NCBI RefSeq assembly: GCF_016860525.1
Contig: NZ_BNEA01000001.1
Coordinates: forward strand, 372,001 to 436,000
Length of the DNA stretch: 64,000 nucleotides
Direction of reading: 5' to 3'
DNA from: Streptomyces rubradiris
GTDB taxonomy: Bacteria > Actinomycetota > Actinomycetes > Streptomycetales > Streptomycetaceae
A program made the position numbers and the translations under genes. Positions 23,787 to 34,651 of the stretch are shown here, piece by piece. Position 1 is the first letter of the stretch, and each line of letters starts with the position of its first letter. The notes under the pieces were generated by a model. The model was not told where the DNA came from. It did no database searches and saw nothing but the letters and a program-made list of their open reading frames with translations.

Positions 23787-24758
23787 GTGCGACGCGTTCC
23801 CTTTCCGTCCGTGCTGGTCTGCGGGGCCGTGCTGCTGGTCGCCTCCTGCGGCTGGAATCGGGCGGAGGACGATGAAGGCCGGGCACCCGGCGCTCCCGTC
23901 GGGGTCACCGCCGCGGCGGGCAGCGCCACCAGCGTGCACGTGATGTGGAACGCGGCTCCCGCCGACGCCGGGGTCCGCACCTACGAGGTATATCGGGACA
24001 CCACAAAAGTGGCCGAAGTACCGGCCGCACAGCACATGGTGGATGTCACCAGGCTCAGGCCGTCCACCCGGTACGCCTTCACCGTACGGGCCCGGGACAC
24101 CGCGGGCCGGCTGGGTCCGCCGAGCCAACCGGTGCGGGCGCGGACGCCGGCCGTGACGGCGGCGGACCGCTCGGCTCCGGCCCGGCCGGGCGCGACCACC
24201 GGGCGGGCCGTGGGCAGTCGTGCCGTCCAGCTGTCGTGGGGCGCGTCCCGGGACGACCGGGGCGTGTCGTCGTACGACGTCTACCAGGGCGGTGTGAAGG
24301 TCCACAGTGTCGGCGGGAACCAGACCGCCACCGTCGTCACGGGCCTGCGCCCCGGAACCCGTTACGTCTTCACGGTCCGCGCCCGGGACGCGGCCGACAA
24401 CCTCTCCCCCGCCGGCCCGCCGGCCCGCCTGACCACGCCGGGCCGCGACGACGGCCGGGCGACCGCGCCCACCGCGTTCACCGCCACCACCCACCACGCC
24501 GACGGCGCCTACTACATCGACCTCGCCTGGGACCCGCCGCGCGCGGACGGCGTGATCACCGAGTACCAGATCGGGCTGGACGGCGCCACGGCCACCTCGC
24601 TGGTCTGGGGCGGCACTCCCCCGCGCGGCCGGGCACACCACAGCTTCTACGCGGGCGCCGCCGCCGGGGAGGAACACCGGGTACGGCTGCGGGCCCGGCT
24701 GCCCGACGGCACCTGGGGCGGCTGGTCGGCGGAGCGGACGGTCACCACCGGCGGCTGA
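23787..24758 (+). CDS. Lipoprotein with three fibronectin type III domains
   Basis: A 323-residue secreted lipoprotein. The signal peptide ends in a lipobox LLVASC (Cys21). Two clear FN3 repeats follow (about 35-115 and 130-215), each with the YEVYRD/YDVYQG strand and the closing LRPxTRYxFTVRARD signature, and a third more divergent one (about 225-323) with ITEYQIGLDG. In actinomycetes such FN3 arrays are spacers or carbohydrate-binding accessories of polysaccharide-degrading systems; no catalytic domain is present here. The GTG at 23787 is supported by GGGAGG 6 nt upstream. The dre-like promoter element and neighbouring chitosanase suggest a chitin/chitosan link. Confidence 0.85.
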   Translation: MRRVPFPSVLVCGAVLLVASCGWNRAEDDEGRAPGAPVGVTAAAGSATSVHVMWNAAPADAGVRTYEVYRDTTKVAEVPAAQHMVDVTRLRPSTRYAFTVRARDTAGRLGPPSQPVRARTPAVTAADRSAPARPGATTGRAVGSRAVQLSWGASRDDRGVSSYDVYQGGVKVHSVGGNQTATVVTGLRPGTRYVFTVRARDAADNLSPAGPPARLTTPGRDDGRATAPTAFTATTHHADGAYYIDLAWDPPRADGVITEYQIGLDGATATSLVWGGTPPRGRAHHSFYAGAAAGEEHRVRLRARLPDGTWGGWSAERTVTTGG

Positions 24759-24921
24759 GGGCACATCAGGCCACCGCGCGGGCCGCCGTCACCTGATCGC
24801 GCCGCTCCGGGTGCGGCCGTGCCCGGCGGGGCGTTGGCTGCGGTTGAGGCAGCACGGGCGCTTCCCGACCCCCGGCGGCGCATGGGACGTACCGCCGACC
24901 GTGCCGCCGGAGGGCCCGTCC

Positions 24922-25575
24922 ATGGACAACTCGCGACTCCTGCTCCGCTCCGGCCTGACCCTGGCGGCCGCCACCGCGCTCCCGGCCGCGCTCGCCGGGC
25001 CGACCGCCGCGGTCTCGGGCATCTCGGTCAGCACCATCGGCTCCACGGTGTCGGTGGTCACCGGCGCGTGCACCGAGGTCAACGGCAGCTGGGGCACCGC
25101 GGCCCTGCTCACCAGCCGTCAGGCCACCTTCTCCCAGGGCCGGCAGGTGGCCCTGTCCGGCACGTCGGTCAGCCAGTCCGCGGCCTGGACGGGGGTCAGC
25201 CCGGGGACCTACACCGTGGTCGTGCTCTGCTCCAGCGGCACCACCGCGGGCAGCCAGTCGGTGATCGTCTCCGGGGCGGCCGTCCCGACCCGGCCGACAG
25301 CCGTCCCGGCCCAGCCGACGACCGTCCCCACCCGGGCGGCACCCGTCCCGGCCCAGCCGACGACCGTCCCGACCAGGCCGGCGCCCGTCCAGACCCGGCC
25401 GGCGATCTCGGCGACCACCAGCCCGGCCCCGTCCCGGGGCGTGATGGGCGGCCTCGGCGGCGCCGCCCGCGACTACGGCCCGCTGACCCTCGGCGTCGGC
25501 GCGGCCCTGGTCGGCACCGGGGTCGTCGCCACCGGCTGGGTCCTGCGCCGCCGCTCCCGGCCGTACCGGCTCTGA
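24922..25575 (+). CDS. Secreted, C-terminally anchored hypothetical protein with Pro/Thr repeats
   Basis: A 217-residue protein I cannot assign. It has an N-terminal signal sequence (LLLRSGLTLAAATALPAALAGPTAA), a Ser/Thr-rich beta-type domain of about 90 residues with two cysteines (TGACTEV, VVVLCSS), then Pro/Thr-rich repeats of 14 residues (VPAQPTTVPTRAAP-like, with a matching 42-bp DNA repeat near 25304 and 25346). It ends with a transmembrane helix (LTLGVGAALVGTGVVATGWVL) and an Arg-rich tail. This is the layout of a small wall-spanning surface protein. The ATG at 24922 has GGAGG 8 nt upstream. Confidence 0.75.
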   Translation: MDNSRLLLRSGLTLAAATALPAALAGPTAAVSGISVSTIGSTVSVVTGACTEVNGSWGTAALLTSRQATFSQGRQVALSGTSVSQSAAWTGVSPGTYTVVVLCSSGTTAGSQSVIVSGAAVPTRPTAVPAQPTTVPTRAAPVPAQPTTVPTRPAPVQTRPAISATTSPAPSRGVMGGLGGAARDYGPLTLGVGAALVGTGVVATGWVLRRRSRPYRL

Positions 25576-25584
25576 AAGGCCCCT

Positions 25585-26130
25585 TCAGTCGGTGTCCGGC
25601 AGTTCGGCGAACTCCGCCAGGGCGTGGGTGAGCCACTGGGTCCAGAAGGTCTCCAGGTCGATCCCGGCCCGCAGCACCAGGTGGCGCAGCCGGTCCTGCG
25701 GGGCGTCGCGGCCGGGCGGGAAGTCGCGCCGCTCGATCTCCTGGTACTCGGCGAGCTGCCGCCGGTGCAGCTCCAGGTGGCGGCGCAGGTCGGCCTCCAG
25801 GCCCGCGGTGCCCACCACGGCCGCCGCGCGCAGCCGCAGCAGCAGCACGTCCCGCTGCGGCTTCGGGTCCTGCGCGGCGGCCGTCCAGCGGGCCAGTTCG
25901 GCCCGGCCCGCGGGCAGTACCTCGTAGCTCTTCTTCTGGCCGCGGGCCGGCTGCTCGGCCGGCAGCGCGCGGATGAGCCCCTCGGCCTCCAGTTTCCCCA
26001 GCTCGCGATAGATCTGCTGGTGCGTCGCGGACCAGAAGTAGCCGATCGACTTGTCGAACCGGCGGGTCAGTTCCAGTCCCGACGACGGCTTTTCCAGCAG
26101 GGCGGTGAGGATCGCGTGCGGGAGTGACAT
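25585..26130 (-). CDS. PadR family transcriptional regulator
   Basis: A 181-residue PadR-type repressor. The N-terminal winged helix begins MSLPHAILTALLEKPSSGLELTRRFDKSIGYFWSATHQQIYRELGKLEAEGLI, with the wing around QKKSYEVLPAGRAEL. The C-terminal helices (about 95-181) form the usual dimerisation domain (HRRQLAEYQEIE). It lies 32 bp downstream of fadH on the same strand, so both are likely one transcript and PadR probably controls the operon through the palindromes before fadH. Its inducer is probably a phenolic or enoyl compound, by family analogy only. Confidence 0.88.
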   Translation of the reverse strand: MSLPHAILTALLEKPSSGLELTRRFDKSIGYFWSATHQQIYRELGKLEAEGLIRALPAEQPARGQKKSYEVLPAGRAELARWTAAAQDPKPQRDVLLLRLRAAAVVGTAGLEADLRRHLELHRRQLAEYQEIERRDFPPGRDAPQDRLRHLVLRAGIDLETFWTQWLTHALAEFAELPDTD

Positions 26131-26162
26131 GGGCTCATCCTAGGGAGGGCGGCCCACGGCCC

Positions 26163-28283
<2,121 letters not shown>

Positions 28284-28324
28284 TTCAGTCGAGACCGATC
28301 CGCCGCCCGGAAGGAAGCCCCGTC

Positions 28325-28741
28325 ATGCCCTTTGTTCGCATCGACACGCTCACCACCGACCCCGCCCGCCTCGACGCGCTCGGCCGGGCCGTCCAGGACG
28401 CCCTCGTGGAGACGCTGGGGATTCCGCCGGAGGACCTCTTCCAGGTACTGACCGGCCACGACGGCGCCGGCAGCACCCTGCGCCACGGCGACTACCCGGG
28501 CGTCCCGCGCGACGACTCGGTCGTGTTCGTGGCGATCACCCTGCGGGCCGGACGCGACGCCGGCCGCAAGCGGGCGATGTACCGGCGCATCGCCGAGCTG
28601 GTGCAGGAGCGGACCGGTACCGAGCCGCGCAATGTACTGGTCACCCTGACCGAGAACGGGGACGCCGACTGGTCCTTCGGGTACGGGCTGGCGCAGTACG
28701 CCCCGGCCGGTCAGGGGCCGGCCGGGGCGTCGCCTCGGTGA
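28325..28741 (+). CDS. Tautomerase family protein
   Basis: A 138-residue protein of the tautomerase superfamily. After removal of Met it begins with Pro1 (PFVRIDTL), the catalytic base of 4-oxalocrotonate tautomerase relatives. The beta-alpha-beta unit repeats twice (LGRAVQDALVETLGIPPEDLFQVL and YRRIAELVQERTGTEPRNVLVTLTENGDADWSFGYG), so it is the long, fused form. Divergent from fadH across two palindromes, suggesting it isomerises a dienol or enol intermediate of the same pathway. GGAAGG lies upstream. Confidence 0.88.
   Translation: MPFVRIDTLTTDPARLDALGRAVQDALVETLGIPPEDLFQVLTGHDGAGSTLRHGDYPGVPRDDSVVFVAITLRAGRDAGRKRAMYRRIAELVQERTGTEPRNVLVTLTENGDADWSFGYGLAQYAPAGQGPAGASPR
28699..28729. terminator. 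Hairpin inside the tautomerase 3' end
   Basis: Perfect 12-bp arms (28699-28710, 28718-28729) with a 7-nt loop, within the last codons before the stop at 28741 and the convergent stop at 28743. Confidence 0.55.
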
Positions 28742-28742
28742 C

Positions 28743-29114
28743 TCAGCGGCTCTCCAGGCGCAGGTGCAGGTCCCGTTCCTGGTCGCCGGAGGCCGTACAG
28801 GTCTCCCGCACGGTGAACATCGAGTCCAGGGCGGTGCGGAACCGGTCGACGGCCCAGTAGCCGCCCTGGACGTCCGCCTGGACCGGCTGCCCGAGGTGGA
28901 CCGGCGGGCAGCCGGAGCCCCGGGCGTCGGCGACGTCGTAGGTGCCCAGCCACACCATCGGCCGGGTCTCGTGGAGCTGCTGGGGCTCCTCGTCCGCGCC
29001 CCGGTCGGAGGCGAAGCAGGACCTGAGCGCCTCGAACACCAGGCGGGCGTCCTCCTTCGAACCGCTGATCTCCACCGTGACGGTTTCCGGATGCGACCGC
29101 TCCGTGTCTGCCAT
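28743..29114 (-). CDS. Conserved hypothetical protein
   Basis: A 123-residue acidic cytosolic protein (VTVEISGSKEDARLVFEALRSCF at the N-terminus, RFRTALDSMFTV and a beta-rich end DLHLRLESR). I do not recognise a named family; the secondary structure pattern is alternating beta and alpha. The start is well supported by AAAGGAG 6 nt upstream. Only 1 bp separates its stop from the convergent tautomerase stop. Confidence 0.7.
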   Translation of the reverse strand: MADTERSHPETVTVEISGSKEDARLVFEALRSCFASDRGADEEPQQLHETRPMVWLGTYDVADARGSGCPPVHLGQPVQADVQGGYWAVDRFRTALDSMFTVRETCTASGDQERDLHLRLESR

Positions 29115-29208
29115 GATCGCTCCTTTCGTGGCCGCGCTGCGGTGGAACGGGGTACCCCGCCGAACCGCGTCCACCCCCAGGAAAGCACCACGCGCCGTCG
29201 GGCACACC

Positions 29209-30090
29209 TCAGCCGCGGGTGAACTTGTACGTCTTACTGTCCGTCAGCACGCAGAAGCCGGGCGAGACGACGATCACGCGCAGGACGCCGCCGCGGCGGT
29301 CGTAGTCGATGCCCTCCGCCTCGAAGGTGCCCTGGCAGGAGCTGCGCAGCGGCAACTTGCGCACCGCCGTGACGTGCCCGGTGACGTCGGCGGTCCCGTC
29401 CGGCGGGGCGGAGAGGTCGACCTGGAGCAGCGGCTTGGTGATGCCGAAGAGGCTGCCCTCGGGGTCGTCGGAGGAGCACAGCAGGGTGGTGGGGCCGGTG
29501 AAGTCGCAGCCCTGGACGTCGCGGACGGCGTGGTCCAGGCGGACGGTGGAGACCTGCGGGAGGTCCGCCGAGGGCGAGGTGGCGGGGTTGACGCCCGGGG
29601 TCGGGAAGACCAGGAGGCGGGTCATGGTCCCCCACTCGCCGGACAGCATCCACCGGCCGTCGGGCGAGACGGCGGCCCAGGAGTTGTTCAGCGCCTCGCC
29701 CGGGCTCAGCGTGTGGACGTACTCCGACCACGCGCCGCCGGGCGCCTGCACCCGGAACATCTTCGAGTTGCCGGAGTCCCGCTGGTAGGGCTCGATGTAG
29801 AAGCCGTCGTAGGACGCGTCGGGGTCGCCGACGTGGTTCCAGCCGCGCGCGGCGAGGCCGACCGGGATGGTGCCGACGCCGGTGTAGCGGTTCGGGCTGT
29901 TCGCCGGGACCTCCACCGAGGCCAGTCCCTGGCTCTCGGTCAGCGGGTCGGCGCGGTCGGAGCCGGTCTCGGTCCAGGTGCCGGCCGCCGAGGCGGGTGC
30001 GGGCGCGGCGAGGGACACGACGGCGGCGGTGACGAGGGTGACGAGTACGGCGAGGACCGTGTGACAGCGTTGTCGGGCGGACGCGGGCAT
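29209..30090 (-). CDS. Secreted protein of unknown function
   Basis: A 293-residue protein with a clear signal peptide (TVLAVLVTLVTAAVVSLAAPAPASAA, cleavage after about residue 36). The mature part has beta-propeller-like strands (SWAAVSPDGRWMLSGEWGTMTRLLVFPT, GCDFTGPTTLLCSSDD) and about four cysteines that could pair outside the cell. No catalytic motif was recognised. The start at 30090 is preceded by GAGGAG. It is separated from the 123-residue gene by 94 bp on the same strand. Confidence 0.75.
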   Translation of the reverse strand: MPASARQRCHTVLAVLVTLVTAAVVSLAAPAPASAAGTWTETGSDRADPLTESQGLASVEVPANSPNRYTGVGTIPVGLAARGWNHVGDPDASYDGFYIEPYQRDSGNSKMFRVQAPGGAWSEYVHTLSPGEALNNSWAAVSPDGRWMLSGEWGTMTRLLVFPTPGVNPATSPSADLPQVSTVRLDHAVRDVQGCDFTGPTTLLCSSDDPEGSLFGITKPLLQVDLSAPPDGTADVTGHVTAVRKLPLRSSCQGTFEAEGIDYDRRGGVLRVIVVSPGFCVLTDSKTYKFTRG

Positions 30091-30406
30091 GGCCGGCTCC
30101 TCGGACGGGCGGCGGGGCACTCGGACGGCGGACAGTCTGGCGTGGCGTCATAGTCATGTACAGACCAATCACGCAACATGAGCGTGAACTCTCACGGCGC
30201 TCGGGACCGCGCGGTACGGTCCCGGCAGGAACTTCGAGCCCCGCGCACCACCGGCGCACGGCTCCGGCGGACGTGCGCCGCCGTGGTGAGAGATGGTGGA
30301 GGGAGAACGGCGACGGCGGCGGAGAGTCGGGTGTGAGCGCGGTAGAACGAGGTCGGTCGGCACGAGGCACGGCGTGCCGTGCGGACGGGCGAAGGCGGTG
30401 CGTGGC
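30091..30406 (+). other. Divergent intergenic region before the PP2C phosphatase
   Basis: 316 bp. A comparatively A/T-rich patch near 30150-30180 (CATAGTCATGTACAGACCAATC) may hold promoters for both sides. No further structure seen. Confidence 0.4.
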
Positions 30407-32485
30407 ATGAGTGCGGCCGGGGCTCCGGCGACGGAGAGCGGCGAGCCCGCGCGCGGTCCGGTTCCCCCGGGCGGCCTGCTGGACGTCCTGGGCGTGGCGT
30501 CGGTAGTACTGGACACCGACGGCCGGATCGTGCTGTGGAGCCCGCAGGCGGAGGAACTGTTCGGGTACACCGCCGAGGAGGCCCTCGGCCAGTACGCCGC
30601 CCGGCTGATGGTGCACGAAGAGCACAGCCGGCTGGTGGGCAGGCTGTTCGCCGACGTGATGCGCACCGGGCAGAGCTGGGCGGGCGGCTTCCCGGTCCGG
30701 CACAAGGACGGCAGCACCCGTCTGGTGGAGTTCCGGAACATGCGGCTGCTGGACGACCGCGGGGACGTCTACGCGCTCGGGCTGGCCGCCGACCAGTCGA
30801 CCGTACGCCGGCTGGAACAGGACGTGGCGCTGTCGGAGCGGATGGTGAAGCAGTCGCCGATCGGCTACGGCGTCCTGGACACCGAGCTGCGGTTCGTCTC
30901 CGTCAACCCCGCTCTGGAGCGCATCAACGGGGTACCGGCCGCCGAGCACGTGGGCCGGACGCTGCGGGAGGTGGTGCCGCTGCTGAACGCCGGGGACCTG
31001 GAGGCCGCGGCCCGGCGGGTGCTCCGGACGGGTGTGCCGCTGATCGACGACACGCTGGTCGGCCGCACCCCGGCCGACCCGGACGAGGACCACACCTGGT
31101 CGCACTCGCTGTACCGGCTGGAGGACACCCTCGGCCATGTGCTCGGGGTGGCCGTCTCGCTGGTCGACATCACCGAGCAGCACCGGGCCTCGGTGGAGGC
31201 GGAGACCGCGCGCCGCCGGCTGGCGGTGATCGCGGACGCCTCGGCCCGGATCGGCACCACGCTGGAGCTGGAGCGCACGGCCTGCGAGCTGGCCGAGGTC
31301 GCGGTGCCGGAGCTGGCGGACGTGGCGGCGGTGGACCTGCTGGACGCGGTGGTCGAGGGCCGGCCCAGCGCGCTCGGGCCCTCGGAGTCCGCGGTGATCC
31401 GGGCGCTGGCCGTGCGCCCGGCGGAGGGCAGCGACGCGGTCCGGGCCGCCGACCCGCCCGGCCAGATCGCCCGGTACGGGCCTGACCGGCTGGTCACCGA
31501 GTGCGTGCGCACCGGCGAGGCGGTGCTGGTGCCGCGGGTGAAGGACGAGGACCTGCCGCTGATCGCCCGCTCCGCGGAGGCGGCCGTGCTGCTCGGCCGG
31601 GCGGGCCTGCACTCGTACCTCGCGGTGCCGCTGATCGCGCGCGGCGAGGTGCTGGGCGCGCTGGACCTCAAGCGCACCCGCAACCCGGCCCCCTTCGACG
31701 AGGACGACGTGCTGCTGGCGCGGGAGCTGGCGGCCCGCGCGGCCGTGCAGATCGACAACGCGCGCTGGTACCAGAACGCCCGCAACACCGCGCTCACCCT
31801 CCAGCGCAGCCTGCTGCCCAGCCATCCGCCGGTGACCACCGCCCTGGAGGTGGCCTCCCGCTACCAGCCGGCCGGGGCCACCAGCGAGGTGGGCGGCGAC
31901 TGGTTCGACGTGATCCCGCTGGAGGGCGGCAAGACCGCGCTCGTCGTGGGCGATGTGATGGGCAGCGGGGTCGGCGCCGCCGCCACGATGGGCCGGCTGC
32001 GCACCGCGACCACCACCCTCGCCGCGCTCGACCTCGACCCGGCCCGGCTGCTGGAGCACCTGGACAAGACGACCTCGGCCCTGGACCACTCCATCGCCAC
32101 CTGCGTGTACGCCGTCCACGACCCGCATCTGCGCCAGTGCCGGATCGCCAACGCCGGCCATCTGCCGCCTGCCCGGGTACGGCCGGGCAGCCCGCCGGAG
32201 CTGCTGGACCTGCCCACCGGGGTGCCGCTCGGGGTGGGCGGGGTCGGCTTCTCCACCGTCACGGTCGGTTTCGAGCCCGGCGACGAGCTGGTGTTCTACA
32301 CCGACGGGCTGGTGGAGACCCGTTCCCACTCGCTGGACGAGCGGCTGGCCCTGCTGCTGTCGCTGCTGGACGACCCCGCCCGCCCGCTGGAGGAGACCTG
32401 CGACCACCTCCTGCGCACGCTGCGCAACCCGGACAACCACGACGACGTGGCGTTGCTGATCGCCCGGGCGCAGGAACTGGGATAG
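30407..32485 (+). CDS. PAS-PAS-GAF-SpoIIE (PP2C) serine phosphatase
   Basis: A 692-residue cytosolic signalling phosphatase. Two PAS domains (about 25-135, SVVLDTDGRIVLWSPQAEELFGYTAEEAL; about 145-260, GYGVLDTELRFVSVNPALERINGVPAAEHVGR), one GAF (about 275-440, RAGLHSYLAVPLIARGEVLGALDLKR) and the PPM/SpoIIE domain (about 465-690). The last shows SEVGGDWFDVIPL, VVGDVMGSGVGAAATMGRLR, IANAGHLPP and FYTDGLVETR, covering the metal-binding aspartates. It likely dephosphorylates an anti-sigma-factor antagonist in response to a small signal. Unlike many relatives it lacks a C-terminal histidine-kinase-like ATPase domain. Confidence 0.9.
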   Translation: MSAAGAPATESGEPARGPVPPGGLLDVLGVASVVLDTDGRIVLWSPQAEELFGYTAEEALGQYAARLMVHEEHSRLVGRLFADVMRTGQSWAGGFPVRHKDGSTRLVEFRNMRLLDDRGDVYALGLAADQSTVRRLEQDVALSERMVKQSPIGYGVLDTELRFVSVNPALERINGVPAAEHVGRTLREVVPLLNAGDLEAAARRVLRTGVPLIDDTLVGRTPADPDEDHTWSHSLYRLEDTLGHVLGVAVSLVDITEQHRASVEAETARRRLAVIADASARIGTTLELERTACELAEVAVPELADVAAVDLLDAVVEGRPSALGPSESAVIRALAVRPAEGSDAVRAADPPGQIARYGPDRLVTECVRTGEAVLVPRVKDEDLPLIARSAEAAVLLGRAGLHSYLAVPLIARGEVLGALDLKRTRNPAPFDEDDVLLARELAARAAVQIDNARWYQNARNTALTLQRSLLPSHPPVTTALEVASRYQPAGATSEVGGDWFDVIPLEGGKTALVVGDVMGSGVGAAATMGRLRTATTTLAALDLDPARLLEHLDKTTSALDHSIATCVYAVHDPHLRQCRIANAGHLPPARVRPGSPPELLDLPTGVPLGVGGVGFSTVTVGFEPGDELVFYTDGLVETRSHSLDERLALLLSLLDDPARPLEETCDHLLRTLRNPDNHDDVALLIARAQELG

Positions 32486-32502
32486 CGGGCGGGCGGGGCC
32501 GG

Positions 32503-33300
32503 TTACCGCTCCGGTGCGGGGCGTACGCCGATGACCACGTGGGCGTACAGGTCCTCGTCGACCGCCAGACGGGCCGTCAGGCCCGCGTCGGTGAGGGCGC
32601 GTACGGCGGCGGGTGCCTGGCGTTCACTGGTCTCGGTGAGCAGGCTGCCGCCCGGGGCGAGCCACTCGGACGCCCCGGCGGCGACCCGGCGCAGCACATC
32701 GAGTCCGTCGGCCCCGCCGTCCAGCGCGATCAGCGGTTCGTGGTCACGGGCCTCCGCCGGGAGCAGGGCCACCTCGGCGGTGGGGACGTAGGGCACGTTG
32801 GCCGTCAGCAGGCCCACCCGGCCGCGCAGACCGGGCGGCAGGGCGTCGTAGAGGTCCCCCTGGTGGGCCCGGCCGCCGAAGGGGGCGAGGTTGCGGCGGG
32901 CACAGCGTACGGCGGCCGGGTCGATGTCGGCGGCGTGCACCTCGGCACCGGGCAGGGCGTGGGCGAGGGCCGCGCCGAGCGCGCCGGAACCGCAGCACAG
33001 GTCCACGACGACGGTCGCGTCCGGCGCGGCGGCCAGCGCCTGGCCGGCCAGGAACTCGGTACGCCGGCGGGGGACGAACACCCCGGGCTCCACGGCGATC
33101 CGCAGTCCGTGGAACCGGGCCCAGCCGAGGACCTGTTCGAGGGGGAACCCGGTGGCGCGCCGGGCCACCATGCCGGCCGCCTCCTCGGGGGTGCGGGCGG
33201 TGGCGAGGATCAACTCGGCCTCGTCCTCGGCGAAGACGCATCCGGCGGCGCGCAGCGCGCCGACGACGGCGGAGAAGGTCATGGGAGGGAGTACGGACAT
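32503..33300 (-). CDS. PrmC-related N5-glutamine methyltransferase homologue
   Basis: A 265-residue class I methyltransferase related to PrmC/HemK, which methylates the GGQ glutamine of release factors. It has the N-terminal helical domain (GFPLEQVLGWARFHGLRIAVEPGVFVPRRRTEFL), SAM motif VVDLCCGSGALGAALA (98-113) and the region equivalent to the NPPY motif, here NVPY (168-171). That Pro-to-Val change, with the sequence LTANVPYVP, fits the PrmC-related subfamily rather than true PrmC. Substrate therefore unknown. Convergent with the phosphatase gene with a 17-bp gap. Confidence 0.85.
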   Translation of the reverse strand: MSVLPPMTFSAVVGALRAAGCVFAEDEAELILATARTPEEAAGMVARRATGFPLEQVLGWARFHGLRIAVEPGVFVPRRRTEFLAGQALAAAPDATVVVDLCCGSGALGAALAHALPGAEVHAADIDPAAVRCARRNLAPFGGRAHQGDLYDALPPGLRGRVGLLTANVPYVPTAEVALLPAEARDHEPLIALDGGADGLDVLRRVAAGASEWLAPGGSLLTETSERQAPAAVRALTDAGLTARLAVDEDLYAHVVIGVRPAPER

Positions 33301-33505
33301 GGAAGCGGAAGCCTTTCGGGAGCGCGGGACTTCAGGGCGCTCCCGCGGTCACCGCTGCCGGTGTACCGCGCGGTCACGAGGAGAGAGCACCCCAGCCGAC
33401 ACAGCGGTAATGGGTCTCACCTCCTCGCCCCTCGCCGGCCGCGGGTCTCCGCGGCCGGACGGCCACCATACCCCACGGCCCGACGGGCCTTCCGTCGCGG
33501 CGAGT

Positions 33506-34624
33506 TCAGACGCCGACCGACTCCTCGACCTCTTCCTCGGCCTCCCGCTCGGCTTCCCGCGCGGCCTCGTCCTTGGCGTGCCGCGGGCCCGTCCGCCCGG
33601 TCTCGCTCCCGGCGGACGCGGCACCGGCCTCGGCGCCCGCCCCGGCGTGTGCGGTTTCCCGGCGGGTGCGGCCGGTGCCCTCGTACAGGGCGGCCGCCGC
33701 GGTCACCAGGACGCCGGCCAGCAGCCAGGCCACCAGGGTCCACACCGTGCGGCCGAGGCCGTCGTCGCCGAAGTACAGCAGGCTGCGGACGCCCTCGACG
33801 AAGCCGGCGCCGTTCCAGAAGGCGTGCAGGGTGCCGAAGAACCCGTTCTGCAGCTCGGGCCGGAACAATCCGCCGGAGCTGGTGAAGTTCAGCATCACGA
33901 ACAGCACCATCATGGTCAGCGTGGTCCACCGCTTCAGGAAGGTGTGCAGGCCGACGCCGATCAGCAGGATGCCCGCCGAGTAGAGCCAGGCCATGCCCCA
34001 CACGCCCGCGAGGTCGTGGTGGGCGAGGTGGAACACCGGCCCGGCGAGCAGCGCCCCGACGCAGCCGACCACCGCGGAGACACCCACGGCGAGCAGCGCG
34101 CGGACGCGCATCGGCAGGGCGGCACCGGCGGCGCCGAGGGCGGCGACCGAGGCGTAGGAGCCGATGCTGACGGCGATCATCAGGAAGAACAGGCCCTGCC
34201 CGGTGGGGTCGTCGGCGACCGGCCGGGCCACGTCGGTGACCTTCAGCGGCACGCCCTGTCCGGCGGCGACCGGGGTGAAGACCTTCTCGACGGCCATGGC
34301 GCCCATGTCGGAGGCGGCGCTCGCCACCAGCAGCTCGGGCGTCTTGGCGCTCGGCACGTAGGCGCCGGTGATGTCGCGGGCCCGAAGCAGGCCGACGGCG
34401 TCGGCGCGGGTGGCCACCGTGCGCACGTCGAGCTTCTCCCCGGCGGTGTCCTTGACCGTCTGCGCGAAGACCTTGGCCTCGGGGTTGGTGCCGACGACGG
34501 CGACCGGCAGGTGATGGGGCTCGGGGGTGACGAACGCCCCCATGTAGGCGAGCCCCATGCCTACGCACATCAGCAGCGGGGTGATCAGGTGCGTGAGCAC
34601 ATGGCGCAGTGCCGGTGACCTCAT
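33506..34624 (-). CDS. Polytopic membrane protein, YhgE/ABC-2 permease-like
   Basis: A 372-residue membrane protein. The layout is one N-terminal helix (LITPLLMCVGMGLAYMGAFV), an extracytoplasmic domain of about 110 residues (PVAVVGTNPEAKVFAQTVKDTA), then five or so helices (for example FFLMIAVSIGSYASVAALGAAGAAL, LLAVGVSAVVGCVGALLAG, WTLVAWLLAGVLVTAAAALY) and a highly charged Glu/Ala C-terminal tail. This is the YhgE/Pip or ABC-2 exporter-like topology without an ATPase. The divergent marR gene and the intervening operator imply inducible export of a toxic compound. Confidence 0.78.
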   Translation of the reverse strand: MRSPALRHVLTHLITPLLMCVGMGLAYMGAFVTPEPHHLPVAVVGTNPEAKVFAQTVKDTAGEKLDVRTVATRADAVGLLRARDITGAYVPSAKTPELLVASAASDMGAMAVEKVFTPVAAGQGVPLKVTDVARPVADDPTGQGLFFLMIAVSIGSYASVAALGAAGAALPMRVRALLAVGVSAVVGCVGALLAGPVFHLAHHDLAGVWGMAWLYSAGILLIGVGLHTFLKRWTTLTMMVLFVMLNFTSSGGLFRPELQNGFFGTLHAFWNGAGFVEGVRSLLYFGDDGLGRTVWTLVAWLLAGVLVTAAAALYEGTGRTRRETAHAGAGAEAGAASAGSETGRTGPRHAKDEAAREAEREAEEEVEESVGV

Positions 34625-34651
34625 CGCGCGCGACCTCCAAAGGTTGGCTTA

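Noticed and set aside
29234..32440. A 1068-codon open frame on the minus strand.
   Set aside because: It is opposite the PAS/GAF/PP2C gene and partly opposite real minus genes; composition is repetitive Arg/Pro/His/Gly with no domain. High G+C leaves such shadow frames open.
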